From Sphingomonas sp. CFBP 13720 (lineage in GTDB: Bacteria; Pseudomonadota; Alphaproteobacteria; Sphingomonadales; Sphingomonadaceae): 64,000 bases of DNA. Shown in pieces: positions 32,763-42,046 of this stretch. The number at the start of each line of letters is the position of its first letter. Position 1 is the stretch's first letter. The translations under genes and the position numbers were made by a program. The DNA is taken from positions 124,001 to 188,000 of the forward strand of contig NZ_JACYVA010000002.1 of NCBI RefSeq assembly GCF_014842075.1, given 5' to 3'. Below the pieces are notes generated by a model, which searched no databases, was not told the origin of the DNA, and saw only the letters and a program-made list of their open reading frames with translations.

Positions 32763-32969
32763 ATGGACGACGATCCGTTCGAGGCCGTCTCTCCCGTCGC
32801 GGTCGAAAGCCCCTGCACCTTGGTCTGCGCGATAGACGGCGATACCGGCTGGTGCTTCGGCTGCGGTCGTACGCGGGACGAGATCGCCGGGTGGACGGCG
32901 TTCGACGTGGCGCAACGACGCGCGGTGATGGCGACGCTGCCTGAACGGATGGCGATACTCGACGCCTGA
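32763..32969 (+). CDS. DUF1289 domain protein
   Basis: A 68-residue protein. SPCTLVCAIDGDTGWCFGCGRT carries the four Cys of DUF1289, small (YdhL-like) proteins thought to bind a metal or iron-sulfur cluster; the following EIAGW is also conserved. Three bases after the helicase stop, so probably co-transcribed. Confidence 0.88.
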   Translation: MDDDPFEAVSPVAVESPCTLVCAIDGDTGWCFGCGRTRDEIAGWTAFDVAQRRAVMATLPERMAILDA

Positions 32970-33032
32970 ACCCCGGACCTTGCGGACGATCCGCGCGTTA
33001 CGCCGCCGATCGTCCGTTCCGGGAGAATTGAT

Positions 33033-34301
33033 ATGGCCGTCACGCTCAAACCATTGTCACAACAGGTAATTGTCATCACCGGTGCGTCGTCCGGCATCGG
33101 CCTTGCGGCCGCGCGCCGTGCGGCACGGGCGGGGGCCAAGGTCGTGCTGGTCGCGCGCAACGAAGACGCACTGGTCGAAGCGGTCGAATCGATCCGCCTG
33201 CGTGGCGGTCGCGCAACGCATCTCGCGATCGACGTCAGCGAAGCAGGCGCGCCCGAAAAGATCGGTCAGGTCGCGCACGATACGTTCGGCGGGTTCGATA
33301 CCTGGGTCAACGACGCCGCCGTCGCGCTGTATGCCGACCTACTGGATACCGGCATCGACGAACAGCGCCGCGTGTTCGACGTCGGTTACTTCGCGACGGT
33401 CGCCGCGTCGCTGTATGCGGCCGAGCGGCTGACCGCGCGCGGGGGCGGCGCGATCATCAATCTCGGTTCGATCCTGTCGGATCGGTCGGTCCCGAAACAG
33501 GGTGCGTACAGCGCGATGAAGCATGCGGTGCAGGGCTTCACGGAATCGTTGCGCATGGAAATCGAATCCGATGGCCGACCGGTGTCGGTAACGCTCGTCA
33601 AGCCGGCAGGGATCGACACCCCGTATCCCGAGCATGCACGCAACCGGATGAGCAAGCCCGCGCGCATCCCGCCGGTGGTCTATGATCCCGAACTGGTGGC
33701 CAAGGCGATTTGCTTTGCCGCCGAACATCCCAAGCGCGACCTGACCGTCGGCGGCAGCGGGCTGTTCATGACGAAGATGAGCAACCTGATGCCACGCAGC
33801 GCCGATCGGGTGATGGAAGCGTTCTTCGGCGAAACGGCACAGTCGATCGACCAGCCTGCCGAAGCCGCCGCGCGCGACAATCTGTTCGAACCGCGCGCCG
33901 ATGGTCGCGAACGGTCGAACAAGGACATGTACGTCCGCAAACAGAGCCTTGCGCTCGAAGCGCAGATGCGGCCGTGGACGACGCTGGCCATTCTGGGCGG
34001 GGTCGGTGCGGCGGCGGGGATGCTGCTGTCTCTGCGCGGATCGAGTGCGAAACGTCCGGTGGCGCTGTTGCCCGCACCTGATGGCGGTGCGCATCAGGCC
34101 GACGGCACCGATGCGTCCGCGTCGTTCGCGGCGGGGATTGCCGACGAAGGCACCGTACCGGGCATGGGAGGAACGCTGGACACCGGCAACGTCGCGCTCG
34201 ACCATGCGGTGGCACCCGACGAACTGCGCTTTTCGGAACGCCCCGATGGTGCTGCGGTCGCGCCGAATGCCGACGACATTCGCGTCGTCGAGCCGAACTG
34301 A
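33033..34301 (+). CDS. SDR family oxidoreductase with C-terminal membrane segment
   Basis: A 422-residue protein. Rossmann motif TGASSGIG (16-23), NDAA-type motif near 95, Ser in NLGSILSD and the YSAMK active site (about 160-164). The SDR domain ends near 270. An extension follows with a hydrophobic stretch (TLAILGGVGAAAGMLLSL, about 315-333) and an acidic, low-complexity tail. Good Shine-Dalgarno (GGGAGAA). NAD(P)-dependent reductase of unknown substrate; the membrane anchor is unusual but seen in related proteins. Confidence 0.88.
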   Translation: MAVTLKPLSQQVIVITGASSGIGLAAARRAARAGAKVVLVARNEDALVEAVESIRLRGGRATHLAIDVSEAGAPEKIGQVAHDTFGGFDTWVNDAAVALYADLLDTGIDEQRRVFDVGYFATVAASLYAAERLTARGGGAIINLGSILSDRSVPKQGAYSAMKHAVQGFTESLRMEIESDGRPVSVTLVKPAGIDTPYPEHARNRMSKPARIPPVVYDPELVAKAICFAAEHPKRDLTVGGSGLFMTKMSNLMPRSADRVMEAFFGETAQSIDQPAEAAARDNLFEPRADGRERSNKDMYVRKQSLALEAQMRPWTTLAILGGVGAAAGMLLSLRGSSAKRPVALLPAPDGGAHQADGTDASASFAAGIADEGTVPGMGGTLDTGNVALDHAVAPDELRFSERPDGAAVAPNADDIRVVEPN

Positions 34302-34308
34302 CATGGCT

Positions 34309-34338
34309 CCGCCGTCCCGGCACCGACCGGGGCGGCGG
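34309..34338. terminator. Hairpin between convergent SDR and gmk genes
   Basis: CCGCCGTCCCGG (34309-34320) pairs with CCGGGGCGGCGG (34327-34338) across a six-base loop, 12 bp with one G-T pair. No U-run, so a rho-independent function is not certain, but its position between convergent genes suits termination. Confidence 0.5.
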
Positions 34339-34348
34339 AAACCGTCGT

Positions 34349-34999
34349 TCAGTGCATCAATTTGCGGATGAAGCCGATCAGTCCGGTCTGCCGCGACCGC
34401 TTGAGCCGTTCGGCGGCGAGGATCGTCTGCACCTTGCGGAAGCAGGCCTCGACATCGTCGTTGACGAGGACATAGTCATAGCCGTCCCAGTGGCTGACCT
34501 CTGCGGCGGCCCGCGCCATGCGGCGGTTGATGACTTCGGTGGTGTCGGTGTTGCGCGCGATCAGCCGCTGATGCAGCTCGGCCATCGACGGCGGCAGAAT
34601 GAAGACGCGCACTACATCGCCCCCGGCGATCTGGAACAACTGCTGCGCACCCTGCCAATCGATATCGAACAGCACGTCCTTGCCCGCATGCAGCATCGCA
34701 TCGACCGGCGCGCGGGGGGTGCCATAGCGATTGTCGAAGACATGCGCCCATTCGAGAAATTCGTGGTCCGACGCCATGCGCCGGAATTCCTCGATATCGA
34801 CGAAATGATAGTCCCTGCCATCGACCTCGCCCTCGCGCGGCGCGCGGGTGGTGGCCGACACCGACATCGACAGTTCGTGTTCGGCAGCCAGCAGCTTGCG
34901 GGCGATCGTCGATTTGCCCGCGCCCGATGGCGAGGAAAGGACGAACAGCACGCCGCGGCGCTTGAAGCCATGCTGGTCGGAATCTGTCGATTGGGTCAT
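34349..34999 (-). CDS. gmk: Guanylate kinase
   Basis: A 216-residue enzyme. The P-loop SSPSGAGKST is at about residues 22-31, the GMP-binding TTRAPREGEVDGRDYHFV at about 50-67, and VLFDIDWQGAQQ in the core. Converts GMP plus ATP to GDP. The ATG at 34999 was chosen because the frame upstream has no support. Convergent with the SDR gene. Normal family length. Confidence 0.96.
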   Translation of the reverse strand: MTQSTDSDQHGFKRRGVLFVLSSPSGAGKSTIARKLLAAEHELSMSVSATTRAPREGEVDGRDYHFVDIEEFRRMASDHEFLEWAHVFDNRYGTPRAPVDAMLHAGKDVLFDIDWQGAQQLFQIAGGDVVRVFILPPSMAELHQRLIARNTDTTEVINRRMARAAAEVSHWDGYDYVLVNDDVEACFRKVQTILAAERLKRSRQTGLIGFIRKLMH

Positions 35000-35083
35000 G
35001 GCCGCGCCTGATGGCGCGGGGGCGGGCGCCTCGTCAAGGGCCGCCCGCCGAGAAAGGGGCGCGACACCGCGCCCCGTCATCGT

Positions 35084-35290
35084 TCAATAGCCGCGCGTAC
35101 CCTTGCCCAGCTTGCGACGATCATACGCCTTCTTGGCGACATAGCCGCCGCCGAGGATCATGCCGAGCGGCCCCATGCGGCGCAGCGCGCTGCCCGCGAC
35201 CCAGCCCATCGCCGCGCCCTTGGCACCGCCAGCGCCATCGCGCCGGTCGATCTGGCGTCCGACCAATGCCCCGATAATGCGTCCGATCAT
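35084..35290 (-). CDS. Small Gly-rich membrane-associated protein, unknown function
   Basis: A 68-residue protein with hydrophobic Gly-rich segments (AAMGWVAGSALRRMGPLGMI) and a basic end (KKAYDRRKLGKG). No family recognised. Its ATG overlaps the stop of the neighbouring small gene (ATGA), so the two form a pair. Confidence 0.65.
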   Translation of the reverse strand: MIGRIIGALVGRQIDRRDGAGGAKGAAMGWVAGSALRRMGPLGMILGGGYVAKKAYDRRKLGKGTRGY

Positions 35291-35505
35291 GCTCCGTCCT
35301 CCTGTCCGAAAAGTTGGTCTTTCAATTCGCCCGCGCCGCGCAACACGGCCCAGCCGACCGCCCAGGTAATGGCCAGCGGAACGACGACCTTCAGCACGTT
35401 CGCGAGGACCGCACCCTTGATGGCACCGTCGAAGCTCGAATCGTCGTCGCCGCCCATATTGTCGATAACGCCGCCGACCAGCGCGCCTATCGTCGTCGCA
35501 CCCAT
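35287..35505 (-). CDS. Small membrane protein, unknown function
   Basis: A 72-residue protein. One predicted helix (NVLKVVVPLAITWAVGWAVL); the N-terminus has a Gly-rich IGALVGGVIDNMGGDDDSS. Paired by ATGA overlap with the 68-residue gene downstream. No function known. Confidence 0.65.
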   Translation of the reverse strand: MGATTIGALVGGVIDNMGGDDDSSFDGAIKGAVLANVLKVVVPLAITWAVGWAVLRGAGELKDQLFGQEDGA

Positions 35506-35561
35506 AACCTGACCCTCACATGGTTGTGCGGGTACAGCGCAGCAGCACAGCAGCGGTTCCG

Positions 35562-36950
35562 TCAGCCGATCATCGTTTCGGGGCGTACCAGCCGGTCGAA
35601 CGTCGCATCGTCGACCAGCCCCAGCGCGAGTCCGGCTTCGCGCAGCGTCAGCCCTTCGTTGTGGGCATGTTTCGCGATCTTCGCCGCATTGTCATAGCCG
35701 ATTTCCGGCGCCAGTGCGGTGACCAGCATCAGCGACCGGTCGACCAACTCGGCGATGCGGGTACGGTTCGCCTCGATCCCGTCGACGCAGCGTTCGGCGA
35801 AACTGGCCATGCCGACACTCAGCAGATCGATCGACCGCAGCACGGCCGCGCCGATCAGCGGCTTGAACACGTTGAGTTCGAGATGCCCCTGCATCCCGCC
35901 GACCGTGACCGACAGGTGATTGCCCATCACCTGCGCCGCGACCATCGTCAGCATCTCGCACTGCGTCGGATTGACCTTGCCCGGCATGATCGAGCTGCCC
36001 GGTTCGTTTGCGGGCAGTTCCAGCTCACCCAGTCCCGATCGCGGCCCCGACCCCAGCAAACGAATGTCGTTGGCGATCTTGGTCAACGCCACCGCCAGCG
36101 TGTTGAGCGTCCCCGACAGATGGACCAGCGGATCGTTCGACGCCAGCGCCTCGAACTTGTTCTCCGCGGTAAAGAACGGCAGCCCCGTGATCGTCGCGAT
36201 TTCCTGCGCGATATCGGTGTCGAACCCCTTGGGGGCATTCAGCCCGGTGCCCACCGCCGTCCCGCCCTGCGCCAGCTGGTACATGCCGTGCCGCACCGCC
36301 GGTACGATACGCGCACGGCACCGGTACAACTGGTTCGCATAGCCCGAAAATTCCTGGCCCAGCGTGACCGGGGTCGCATCCTGCAAATGGGTGCGCCCGA
36401 TCTTGACGATATCGGCCCATTCCCTGGCCTTCGCCTCCAGCGCCGACTGCAACCGGTCGAGCGCGGGGAACAGCGCGTCCTCACACGCGCGGGCGGCGGC
36501 GATGTGGAGCGCGGTAGGGAAACTGTCGTTGGACGATTGGGCGCGGTTGACGTGGTCGTTGGGATGGACCGGCGACTTGCCGCCGCGAGTGCCCGTCAGC
36601 ACCTCGTTCGCGCGACCCGCGATCACTTCGTTCACGTTCATGTTGCTCTGCGTACCGCTGCCGGTCTGCCAGATCACGAGCGGGAACTGGTCGTCCAGCC
36701 GGCCCGCCACGACTTCGGCCGCCGCCGCGTCAATCGCGTCGGCGATCTCGCCGGGAAGGCCGTGACGGCGGTTCACCCGCGCCGCTGCCTGTTTGACGAT
36801 CGCAAGGGCATGGACGATCCCGATCGGCATGCGCTCGGTCGCGGCGAACGGGAAATTCTCGACCGATCGTTCGGTCTGCGCGCCCCAGTAGGCGTCGGCG
36901 GGAACCTCGATCGGGCCGATCGAGTCGGTTTCGGTGCGGGTATCGGTCAT
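35562..36950 (-). CDS. fumC: Class II fumarate hydratase
   Basis: A 462-residue enzyme. Signature [15 protein letters not shown] near residue 315, [12 protein letters not shown] near 100, and [14 protein letters not shown] near 130 are the three conserved regions of the fumarase/aspartase superfamily. Catalyses reversible hydration of fumarate to malate in the TCA cycle without an iron-sulfur cluster. Full length. Confidence 0.96.
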   Translation of the reverse strand: MTDTRTETDSIGPIEVPADAYWGAQTERSVENFPFAATERMPIGIVHALAIVKQAAARVNRRHGLPGEIADAIDAAAAEVVAGRLDDQFPLVIWQTGSGTQSNMNVNEVIAGRANEVLTGTRGGKSPVHPNDHVNRAQSSNDSFPTALHIAAARACEDALFPALDRLQSALEAKAREWADIVKIGRTHLQDATPVTLGQEFSGYANQLYRCRARIVPAVRHGMYQLAQGGTAVGTGLNAPKGFDTDIAQEIATITGLPFFTAENKFEALASNDPLVHLSGTLNTLAVALTKIANDIRLLGSGPRSGLGELELPANEPGSSIMPGKVNPTQCEMLTMVAAQVMGNHLSVTVGGMQGHLELNVFKPLIGAAVLRSIDLLSVGMASFAERCVDGIEANRTRIAELVDRSLMLVTALAPEIGYDNAAKIAKHAHNEGLTLREAGLALGLVDDATFDRLVRPETMIG

Positions 36951-36972
36951 GAGCGATCAACCTTTCGCGTCG

Positions 36973-37389
36973 TCAGTCGATCCGTTTCGACAGGAAGAAG
37001 CGGTAATGGCCCGGCGGGAAATCCGCGATCTTGCCATAGGTGGTGTAGCCCAGCTTTTCGTAGAAGCCGCGCGCTTGAAAGCTGAACGTATCGAGCCAGA
37101 TGCCGACGCAGTCGTCCGCCCGCGCCTCCGCCTCCGCACGCAGCATCAGGTCGCGGCCGACCCCCTGCCCCTGCATCGCGGGTGGCAGCGCGAGATATTC
37201 GACGAACAACCAGCGATAGCCGATCCGGCCCCACAGGCCGCCGACGATCGCGCCCGCATCGTCGCGCACGACGATCGCGACCTGTCGGCGCGGGCTGGGT
37301 CCGACCGCCGCATCGTTGTGCGCGACCAGTACCGCGAGGATCGCGTCGCGCTCCGCCTCACCGGGCGTGGCGACGACCTCGATCGTCAC
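36973..37389 (-). CDS. GNAT-family N-acetyltransferase
   Basis: A 138-residue GNAT. Motif A for acetyl-CoA binding is QGQGVGRDLM near residue 76-85, preceded by LFVEYLALPPAM, and followed by FYEKLGYTTYG near 115. The start is GTG at 37389, overlapping the sspB stop (GTGA). Substrate unknown. Close coupling to sspB may only be genomic convenience. Confidence 0.87.
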   Translation of the reverse strand: MTIEVVATPGEAERDAILAVLVAHNDAAVGPSPRRQVAIVVRDDAGAIVGGLWGRIGYRWLFVEYLALPPAMQGQGVGRDLMLRAEAEARADDCVGIWLDTFSFQARGFYEKLGYTTYGKIADFPPGHYRFFLSKRID

Positions 37390-37868
37390 TTGCGCCGCTT
37401 GAAGTCCACTGCGACGACGTTCGATCCGTCTTCCGACGTGGCGATGGGCGTGTCGTTTTCAGGCGGATCGTGCGGGTCGGGGGTGCAGTTCGGATCTTCG
37501 TTCGCGGGGAAACGGAGTTCGAAATTGACGGCCGGATCGTGAAACCCGGTGATCGCGGCAAAGGGAATGTTGAGCGTCGACGGGATGCCGCCGAACGACA
37601 GACCGACCGAGAAGCGCGTTTCGTCGACCGTCAAATCCCAGAAGCGATGCTGGATGACGATCGTCATCTCGTCAGGGAAGCGTTCGATCAGCCGGCGGGG
37701 GATATCGACGCCGGGCGCCTGCGTACGGAAGGTGATGTAGAAATGATGCTCGCCCGGCAGCGCGCCGGTGGCCGCCACCTGGCCCAGCACGCGGCCGACG
37801 ACGGCGCGCAGTACCTCCTGCACGATTTCGTCATAGGGGATCAGGCTGTCGGCGACGGGTGGGCTCAT
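37386..37868 (-). CDS. sspB: ClpXP adaptor SspB, alpha-type
   Basis: A 160-residue protein. The core ([33 protein letters not shown]) is the SspB substrate-binding fold, and the C-terminus [12 protein letters not shown] is a ClpX-binding tail. Alphaproteobacterial SspB delivers ssrA-tagged and specific substrates to ClpXP. The ATG at 37868 is preferred; the longer frame toward 38018 runs antisense to hisB. Confidence 0.92.
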   Translation of the reverse strand: MSPPVADSLIPYDEIVQEVLRAVVGRVLGQVAATGALPGEHHFYITFRTQAPGVDIPRRLIERFPDEMTIVIQHRFWDLTVDETRFSVGLSFGGIPSTLNIPFAAITGFHDPAVNFELRFPANEDPNCTPDPHDPPENDTPIATSEDGSNVVAVDFKRRK

Positions 37869-37947
37869 GCGCCCTTGGGTAGCGCGGTTTGCGGTCGGGT
37901 CAAGATTCGTTGCGTTGCATGCCCTGTGCCCTGCGCTATGGGGAGGC

Positions 37948-38535
37948 ATGCGCACCGCGACCATTGCCCGCAAGACCAGCGAAACGTCGATCGACGTCAC
38001 GGTCAACCTCGACGGCACCGGCGTCTATGACGTTCATACCGGCGTAGGCTTCTTCGATCACATGCTCGAACAATTGTCGCGCCATTCGCTGATCGACCTG
38101 ACCGTGCGGACGGTCGGCGACCTGCATATCGACGAACATCACACGGTCGAGGATACCGGCATCGCGATCGGCGAGGCGTTCGCACGGGCGCTGGGGGACA
38201 AGCGCGGCATCCGCCGGTACGGCGACGCGTTGTCGCCGATGGACGAGACGCTGACCCGCGTCGCGCTGGATATTTCCGGCCGGCCTTGGCTGGTGTGGAA
38301 GGTGCGCTTTTCGCAAGCGCGGCTCGGCACGATGGATACCGAGATGTTCGAGCATTTCTGCCACAGTTTTGCGCAGGCGGCCGGCATCACGCTGCACGTC
38401 GAGACGCTGTACGGCACCAACAACCACCATATCGCGGAAAGCATCTTCAAGGGTCTTGCCAGGTCGCTGCGCACCGCGACCGAGATCGATCCGCGCAAGG
38501 CCGATGCGATCCCGTCGACCAAGGGAGTCCTGTGA
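37948..38535 (+). CDS. hisB: Imidazoleglycerol-phosphate dehydratase
   Basis: A 195-residue monofunctional HisB, step 6 of histidine synthesis. Duplicated metal-binding His motifs are visible: [14 protein letters not shown] (about 35) and [11 protein letters not shown] (about 65); the second repeat has EHFCHSFA (about 140) and [12 protein letters not shown] (about 160). ATG preceded by GGGAGG. First gene of the his operon. Confidence 0.96.
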   Translation: MRTATIARKTSETSIDVTVNLDGTGVYDVHTGVGFFDHMLEQLSRHSLIDLTVRTVGDLHIDEHHTVEDTGIAIGEAFARALGDKRGIRRYGDALSPMDETLTRVALDISGRPWLVWKVRFSQARLGTMDTEMFEHFCHSFAQAAGITLHVETLYGTNNHHIAESIFKGLARSLRTATEIDPRKADAIPSTKGVL

Positions 38536-38840
38536 TGGTATCGCGTCCGATGCAGCCGATGTGTCTTGCCATGCTGACCTATGTGAAGCCGTTGGACGAG
38601 GTCGACGTCCATCGTGCGGCGCATGTCGAATGGATAAAGGCGGCGATGGAGGCCGGCGTCATGCTGCTGGCCGGGCGGCGCGATCCGCCGACGGGCGGCG
38701 TGCTGCTGTTCCGGGGCGAAGCGGACGCGGTGGCCAAGGTCGCCGATACCGATCCGTTCGTGGTGAACGGCGTGGCGACCGTCGAGGTCGTGGCGTTCAC
38801 CGCGACGCTGGCGACGGAAGCGGTCGGCGCGCTGCTGTGA
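38535..38840 (+). CDS. YciI-like domain protein inside the his operon
   Basis: A 101-residue protein beginning [14 protein letters not shown]. The pattern [40 protein letters not shown], and [16 protein letters not shown] is that of YciI-like proteins, a ferredoxin-like fold of unknown catalytic role. Its start overlaps hisB's stop (TGATG) and its stop overlaps the hisH start (GTGA). Unusual neighbour for his genes. Confidence 0.85.
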   Translation: MVSRPMQPMCLAMLTYVKPLDEVDVHRAAHVEWIKAAMEAGVMLLAGRRDPPTGGVLLFRGEADAVAKVADTDPFVVNGVATVEVVAFTATLATEAVGALL

Positions 38841-39436
38841 TCGCGCTGATCGATTACGGCGCGGGCAATCTGTATTCCGTCGCCAACGCGCTGAGGGCGG
38901 CGGGCGCGCGCGACCTGACCATCACCGCCGACCCCGACGTGGTTCGCGCAGCCGACCGGATCGTGTTGCCCGGCGTCGGCGCATTCGCGGCCTGTATGGG
39001 TGGGCTGGCGGCGATCCCCGGCATGGTCGAGGCGCTGTCCGACCGCGCGCTGCGTGGCGGGGTGCCGTTCCTTGGCGTCTGCGTCGGCATGCAGTTGCTG
39101 GCGACCACCGGCGAGGAATTTGGACACCACGCCGGCCTCGGCTGGATCGAAGGTACGGTACGGCGGCTGCCCCCCGCCCCCGGCATCGCGGTGCCGCATA
39201 TGGGCTGGAACGACGTGGTTCCGGCCCAGCCGCATCCGATGATCGTGCCGGGCGAGGCGTATTTCCTGCACAGCTATGGCTTCGATGGCGACGCGGTGCT
39301 GGCGACGACCGATCATGGCGGGCCGGTGACAGCGGCGATCGGCCGCGACAATTTGTTGGGCGTGCAGTTCCACCCCGAAAAAAGCCAGCGCTACGGCATC
39401 GCGCTGTTGGAAAGGTTCCTCGAATGGCGTCCATGA
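38837..39436 (+). CDS. hisH: Imidazole glycerol phosphate synthase, glutaminase subunit
   Basis: A 199-residue glutaminase from GTG 38837. Nucleophile Cys in [10 protein letters not shown] (about 80), catalytic His and Glu in [10 protein letters not shown] (about 178-183). It opens with [11 protein letters not shown], a HisH hallmark. It supplies ammonia to HisF. Overlaps hisA by 13 bases. Confidence 0.96.
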   Translation: MIALIDYGAGNLYSVANALRAAGARDLTITADPDVVRAADRIVLPGVGAFAACMGGLAAIPGMVEALSDRALRGGVPFLGVCVGMQLLATTGEEFGHHAGLGWIEGTVRRLPPAPGIAVPHMGWNDVVPAQPHPMIVPGEAYFLHSYGFDGDAVLATTDHGGPVTAAIGRDNLLGVQFHPEKSQRYGIALLERFLEWRP

Positions 39437-40182
39437 TATCCGGCGCGGCGACGCGCACCGGTGGCCTGACCATCTTTCCCGCGATCGATCTGAAGGCCGG
39501 ACAGGTCGTCCGGCTGGCGGAAGGCGATATGGACCGGGCGACCGTCTATGGCGACGATCCGGCGCATCAGGCGACGTTGTTCGCGGCGGCGGGCGCGGAT
39601 CACCTGCACGTTGTCGATCTGGACGGCGCGTTCGCGGGGCAATCGGTCAATGGCGACGCGGTGGCCGGGATCGTCGCGGCGTTTCCGGGTCGCGTACAGC
39701 TGGGCGGTGGCATCCGCAGCCGAGCGAATGTCGAACGCTGGATCGCGCTGGGGGTGGCGCGGGTGGTGATCGGCACCGCCGCGCTGGAAGACCCCGATTT
39801 CGTACGCGAAGCGGCGGCGGCCTTTCCCGGACAGGTGGTGGTGGCGGTCGACGCACGCGACGGACTGGTCGCGACGCGCGGCTGGGCCGATGTTTCGGAT
39901 GTGAGCGTGGTCGATCTGGCCCGCCGGTTCGAGGATGCGGGCGTCGCCGCGCTGCTGTTCACCGATGTCGGTCGCGACGGCCTGCTCAAAGGGTGCAACG
40001 TCGCCGCGACCGCCGCGCTTGCCGCAGCGGTGGCGATCCCGGTCATCGCCAGCGGCGGGGTGGCCGATATCGGCGATATCCACGCGCTGAAAGGCAAGCC
40101 GGGAATCGAAGGCGTCATCACCGGACGCGCGCTGTATGACGGGCGGCTGGACCTGGCCGAGGCCATCCGGGTCGCGGCATGA
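39424..40182 (+). CDS. hisA: Phosphoribosylformimino-AICAR-phosphate isomerase
   Basis: A 252-residue (beta/alpha)8 protein. [14 protein letters not shown] opens the barrel with the catalytic Asp; GGGIRS (about 95), VAVDARDG (about 140), DVGRDG (about 180) and [10 protein letters not shown] (about 205) complete the phosphate-binding loops. Isomerises ProFAR to PRFAR. About 15 extra N-terminal residues precede the usual start. Confidence 0.96.
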   Translation: MASMISGAATRTGGLTIFPAIDLKAGQVVRLAEGDMDRATVYGDDPAHQATLFAAAGADHLHVVDLDGAFAGQSVNGDAVAGIVAAFPGRVQLGGGIRSRANVERWIALGVARVVIGTAALEDPDFVREAAAAFPGQVVVAVDARDGLVATRGWADVSDVSVVDLARRFEDAGVAALLFTDVGRDGLLKGCNVAATAALAAAVAIPVIASGGVADIGDIHALKGKPGIEGVITGRALYDGRLDLAEAIRVAA

Positions 40183-40943
40183 CCGTCCGGGTCCGGGTCA
40201 TCCCGTGTCTGGACGTCCATGCCGGGCGGGTGGTCAAGGGGGTCAATTTCGTCGCGCTGCGCGATGCCGGCGATCCGGTGGAACAGGCGCGGGCCTATGA
40301 CGCGGCGGGCGCGGACGAACTGACCTTTCTGGACATCGGTGCCAGCCATGAGGGGCGCGAAACGATCCTAGACGTGGTGCGGCGCACGGCGGAGGTGTGT
40401 TTCATGCCGCTGACCGTCGGTGGCGGGGTGCGATCGGCGGAGGATGCGCGCGCGCTGCTGCTGGCCGGGGCGGACAAGGTGGCGGTCAATTCCGCCGCCG
40501 TCGCGCGCCCCGAACTGGTCGCCGATATCGCCGCGCGGTTCGGCAGCCAGTGCGTCACTGCATCGGTCGATGCACGGCGCGTGGGCGAACGGTGGGAGGT
40601 GTTCACCCATGGCGGACGACGCGCGACCGGCATCGACGCGGTCGAACATGCGCTGAGACTGGCCGATCTGGGCGCGGGCGAATTGCTGGTCACGTCGATG
40701 GACCGCGACGGCACGCGCGACGGCTATGACCTCGACCTGATCCGCACCATCGCCGATCGGGTCGCGGTGCCGGTGGTCGCATCGGGGGGCGTCGGCACGT
40801 TGGCACATCTGGTCGACGGCGTGACGATCGGCCATGCCAGCGCCGTGCTGGCGGCATCGATCTTTCATTTCGGCGAAGCGTCGGTGGCCGATGCGCATGC
40901 CGCGCTCGCCACGGCCGGGGTGCCGGTCCGCTCGCATGGGTGA
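40179..40943 (+). CDS. hisF: Imidazole glycerol phosphate synthase, cyclase subunit
   Basis: A 254-residue barrel. [17 protein letters not shown] (about 7-23), [10 protein letters not shown] with the general Asp, [10 protein letters not shown] (about 80) and [11 protein letters not shown] (about 175) are HisF signatures. It makes IGP and AICAR with ammonia from HisH. ATGA overlap with hisA. Confidence 0.97.
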   Translation: MTVRVRVIPCLDVHAGRVVKGVNFVALRDAGDPVEQARAYDAAGADELTFLDIGASHEGRETILDVVRRTAEVCFMPLTVGGGVRSAEDARALLLAGADKVAVNSAAVARPELVADIAARFGSQCVTASVDARRVGERWEVFTHGGRRATGIDAVEHALRLADLGAGELLVTSMDRDGTRDGYDLDLIRTIADRVAVPVVASGGVGTLAHLVDGVTIGHASAVLAASIFHFGEASVADAHAALATAGVPVRSHG

Positions 40944-41022
40944 TACGGGCCCAAAGGTCACGAAAGTCACACCCGTGCGCATGTGCGGCACGGCCGGCAT
41001 TTGGGGCAATCGGAAGCGGACG

Positions 41023-41238
41023 ATGCAAAGAGCGGGCGCGACTATCGGCGCCGCATCGCCTGTAGGAAAGTGGTTTTCCGCCGTCGCCGCGATCGCCGCC
41101 GCTACGCCCGCCATCGCCGCGCATTCGGGCGTGATCGCGCCCCGGACCGGGTTCGCATGGTCCGATGTCGCGGCATTCGTGGCATTCGTCTTCATGATCG
41201 TGCTGGCCCGGCGCGCGATCCGCAAGCGCAAGGACTGA
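41023..41238 (+). CDS. Small membrane protein within the his operon, unknown function
   Basis: 71 residues from ATG 41023 (GGAAG upstream); ATGs at 40937 and 40981 would lengthen it. A hydrophobic N-terminal segment (FSAVAAIAAATPAIA) resembles a signal or first helix, and a second helix (VAAFVAFVFMIVLARRAI) ends in RKRKD. No family recognised. It fills the space between hisF and hisE. Confidence 0.55.
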   Translation: MQRAGATIGAASPVGKWFSAVAAIAAATPAIAAHSGVIAPRTGFAWSDVAAFVAFVFMIVLARRAIRKRKD

Positions 41239-41239
41239 C

Positions 41240-41557
41240 ATGGACGCCCTCGACCACCTAGAATCCGTCATAGCCGGCCGGATCGGCGGCGATCCCGCGC
41301 AATCCTATGTCGCGAAGCTCCATGCGAAGGGCACGGCCAAGATCGCGCAGAAGGTCGGCGAGGAAGCGGTCGAATGCGTCATCGCGGCGATGGCCGACGA
41401 TCGCGACGGGCTGGTCGGCGAAGCGGCGGACCTGTTGTTCCACCTGCTGGTACTGCTCGCCGATCGCGGCATCGCGCTGGACGACGTGCGCGCCGAGCTG
41501 ACCCGCCGCGACGGATTGTCGGGCATCGCCGAAAAAGCCGGACGCGCCAAGGAGTAA
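41240..41557 (+). CDS. hisE: Phosphoribosyl-ATP pyrophosphatase
   Basis: A 105-residue protein. The MazG-like helical core with KVGEEAVECVIAAM and EAADLLFHLLVLL supplies the acidic metal ligands typical of HisE. Converts PR-ATP to PR-AMP, step 2 of histidine synthesis. Directly follows the small membrane gene. Confidence 0.95.
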   Translation: MDALDHLESVIAGRIGGDPAQSYVAKLHAKGTAKIAQKVGEEAVECVIAAMADDRDGLVGEAADLLFHLLVLLADRGIALDDVRAELTRRDGLSGIAEKAGRAKE

Positions 41558-41562
41558 GCCCC

Positions 41563-41940
41563 ATGCCGATCGACGCCACCCACCCCTATGATGACGACAA
41601 CATCTTCGCCCGCATCCTGCGCGGCGAGATACCGGCGAAGCGCGTGTACGAGGATGCGTTCGCCGTTGCGTTCCACGACATCGCCCCGCAGGCACCGGTC
41701 CACCTGCTGGTGATCCCGACCGGAGCCTATGTGTCGTGGGACGATTTTTCGGCACGGGCGAGCGAGGCGGAGATCGCCGGCTATATCCGCGCGATCGGCC
41801 ATGTCGCGCGCGAACACGGGCTGGTCGAACCGGGATACCGCCTGCTCGCCAATATCGGCGCGCATGGCGGACAGGAGGTGCCGCACCTGCACGTCCACCT
41901 GTTCGGCGGAAGGCCATTGGGCATCATGCTGTCGCAATAG
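41563..41940 (+). CDS. HIT-family (histidine triad) nucleotide-binding protein
   Basis: A 125-residue protein. The triad is HLHVHLFGG near residue 110. N-terminal NIFARILRGEIPAKRVYED matches Hint proteins, which hydrolyse adenosine phosphoramidates. Ends with TAG, showing that UAG is a normal stop here. Five bases after hisE, likely co-transcribed. Confidence 0.92.
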   Translation: MPIDATHPYDDDNIFARILRGEIPAKRVYEDAFAVAFHDIAPQAPVHLLVIPTGAYVSWDDFSARASEAEIAGYIRAIGHVAREHGLVEPGYRLLANIGAHGGQEVPHLHVHLFGGRPLGIMLSQ

Positions 41941-42046
41941 GACAGCTTTGTTGCACGAAAGGAATTGCACGGTTCGCATTTCGGGGTAGCATCCGGCCAT
42001 TCACAAGAGCGTCGGCGCAACAGCGCGGCGCATGGGGGATCGCTTC

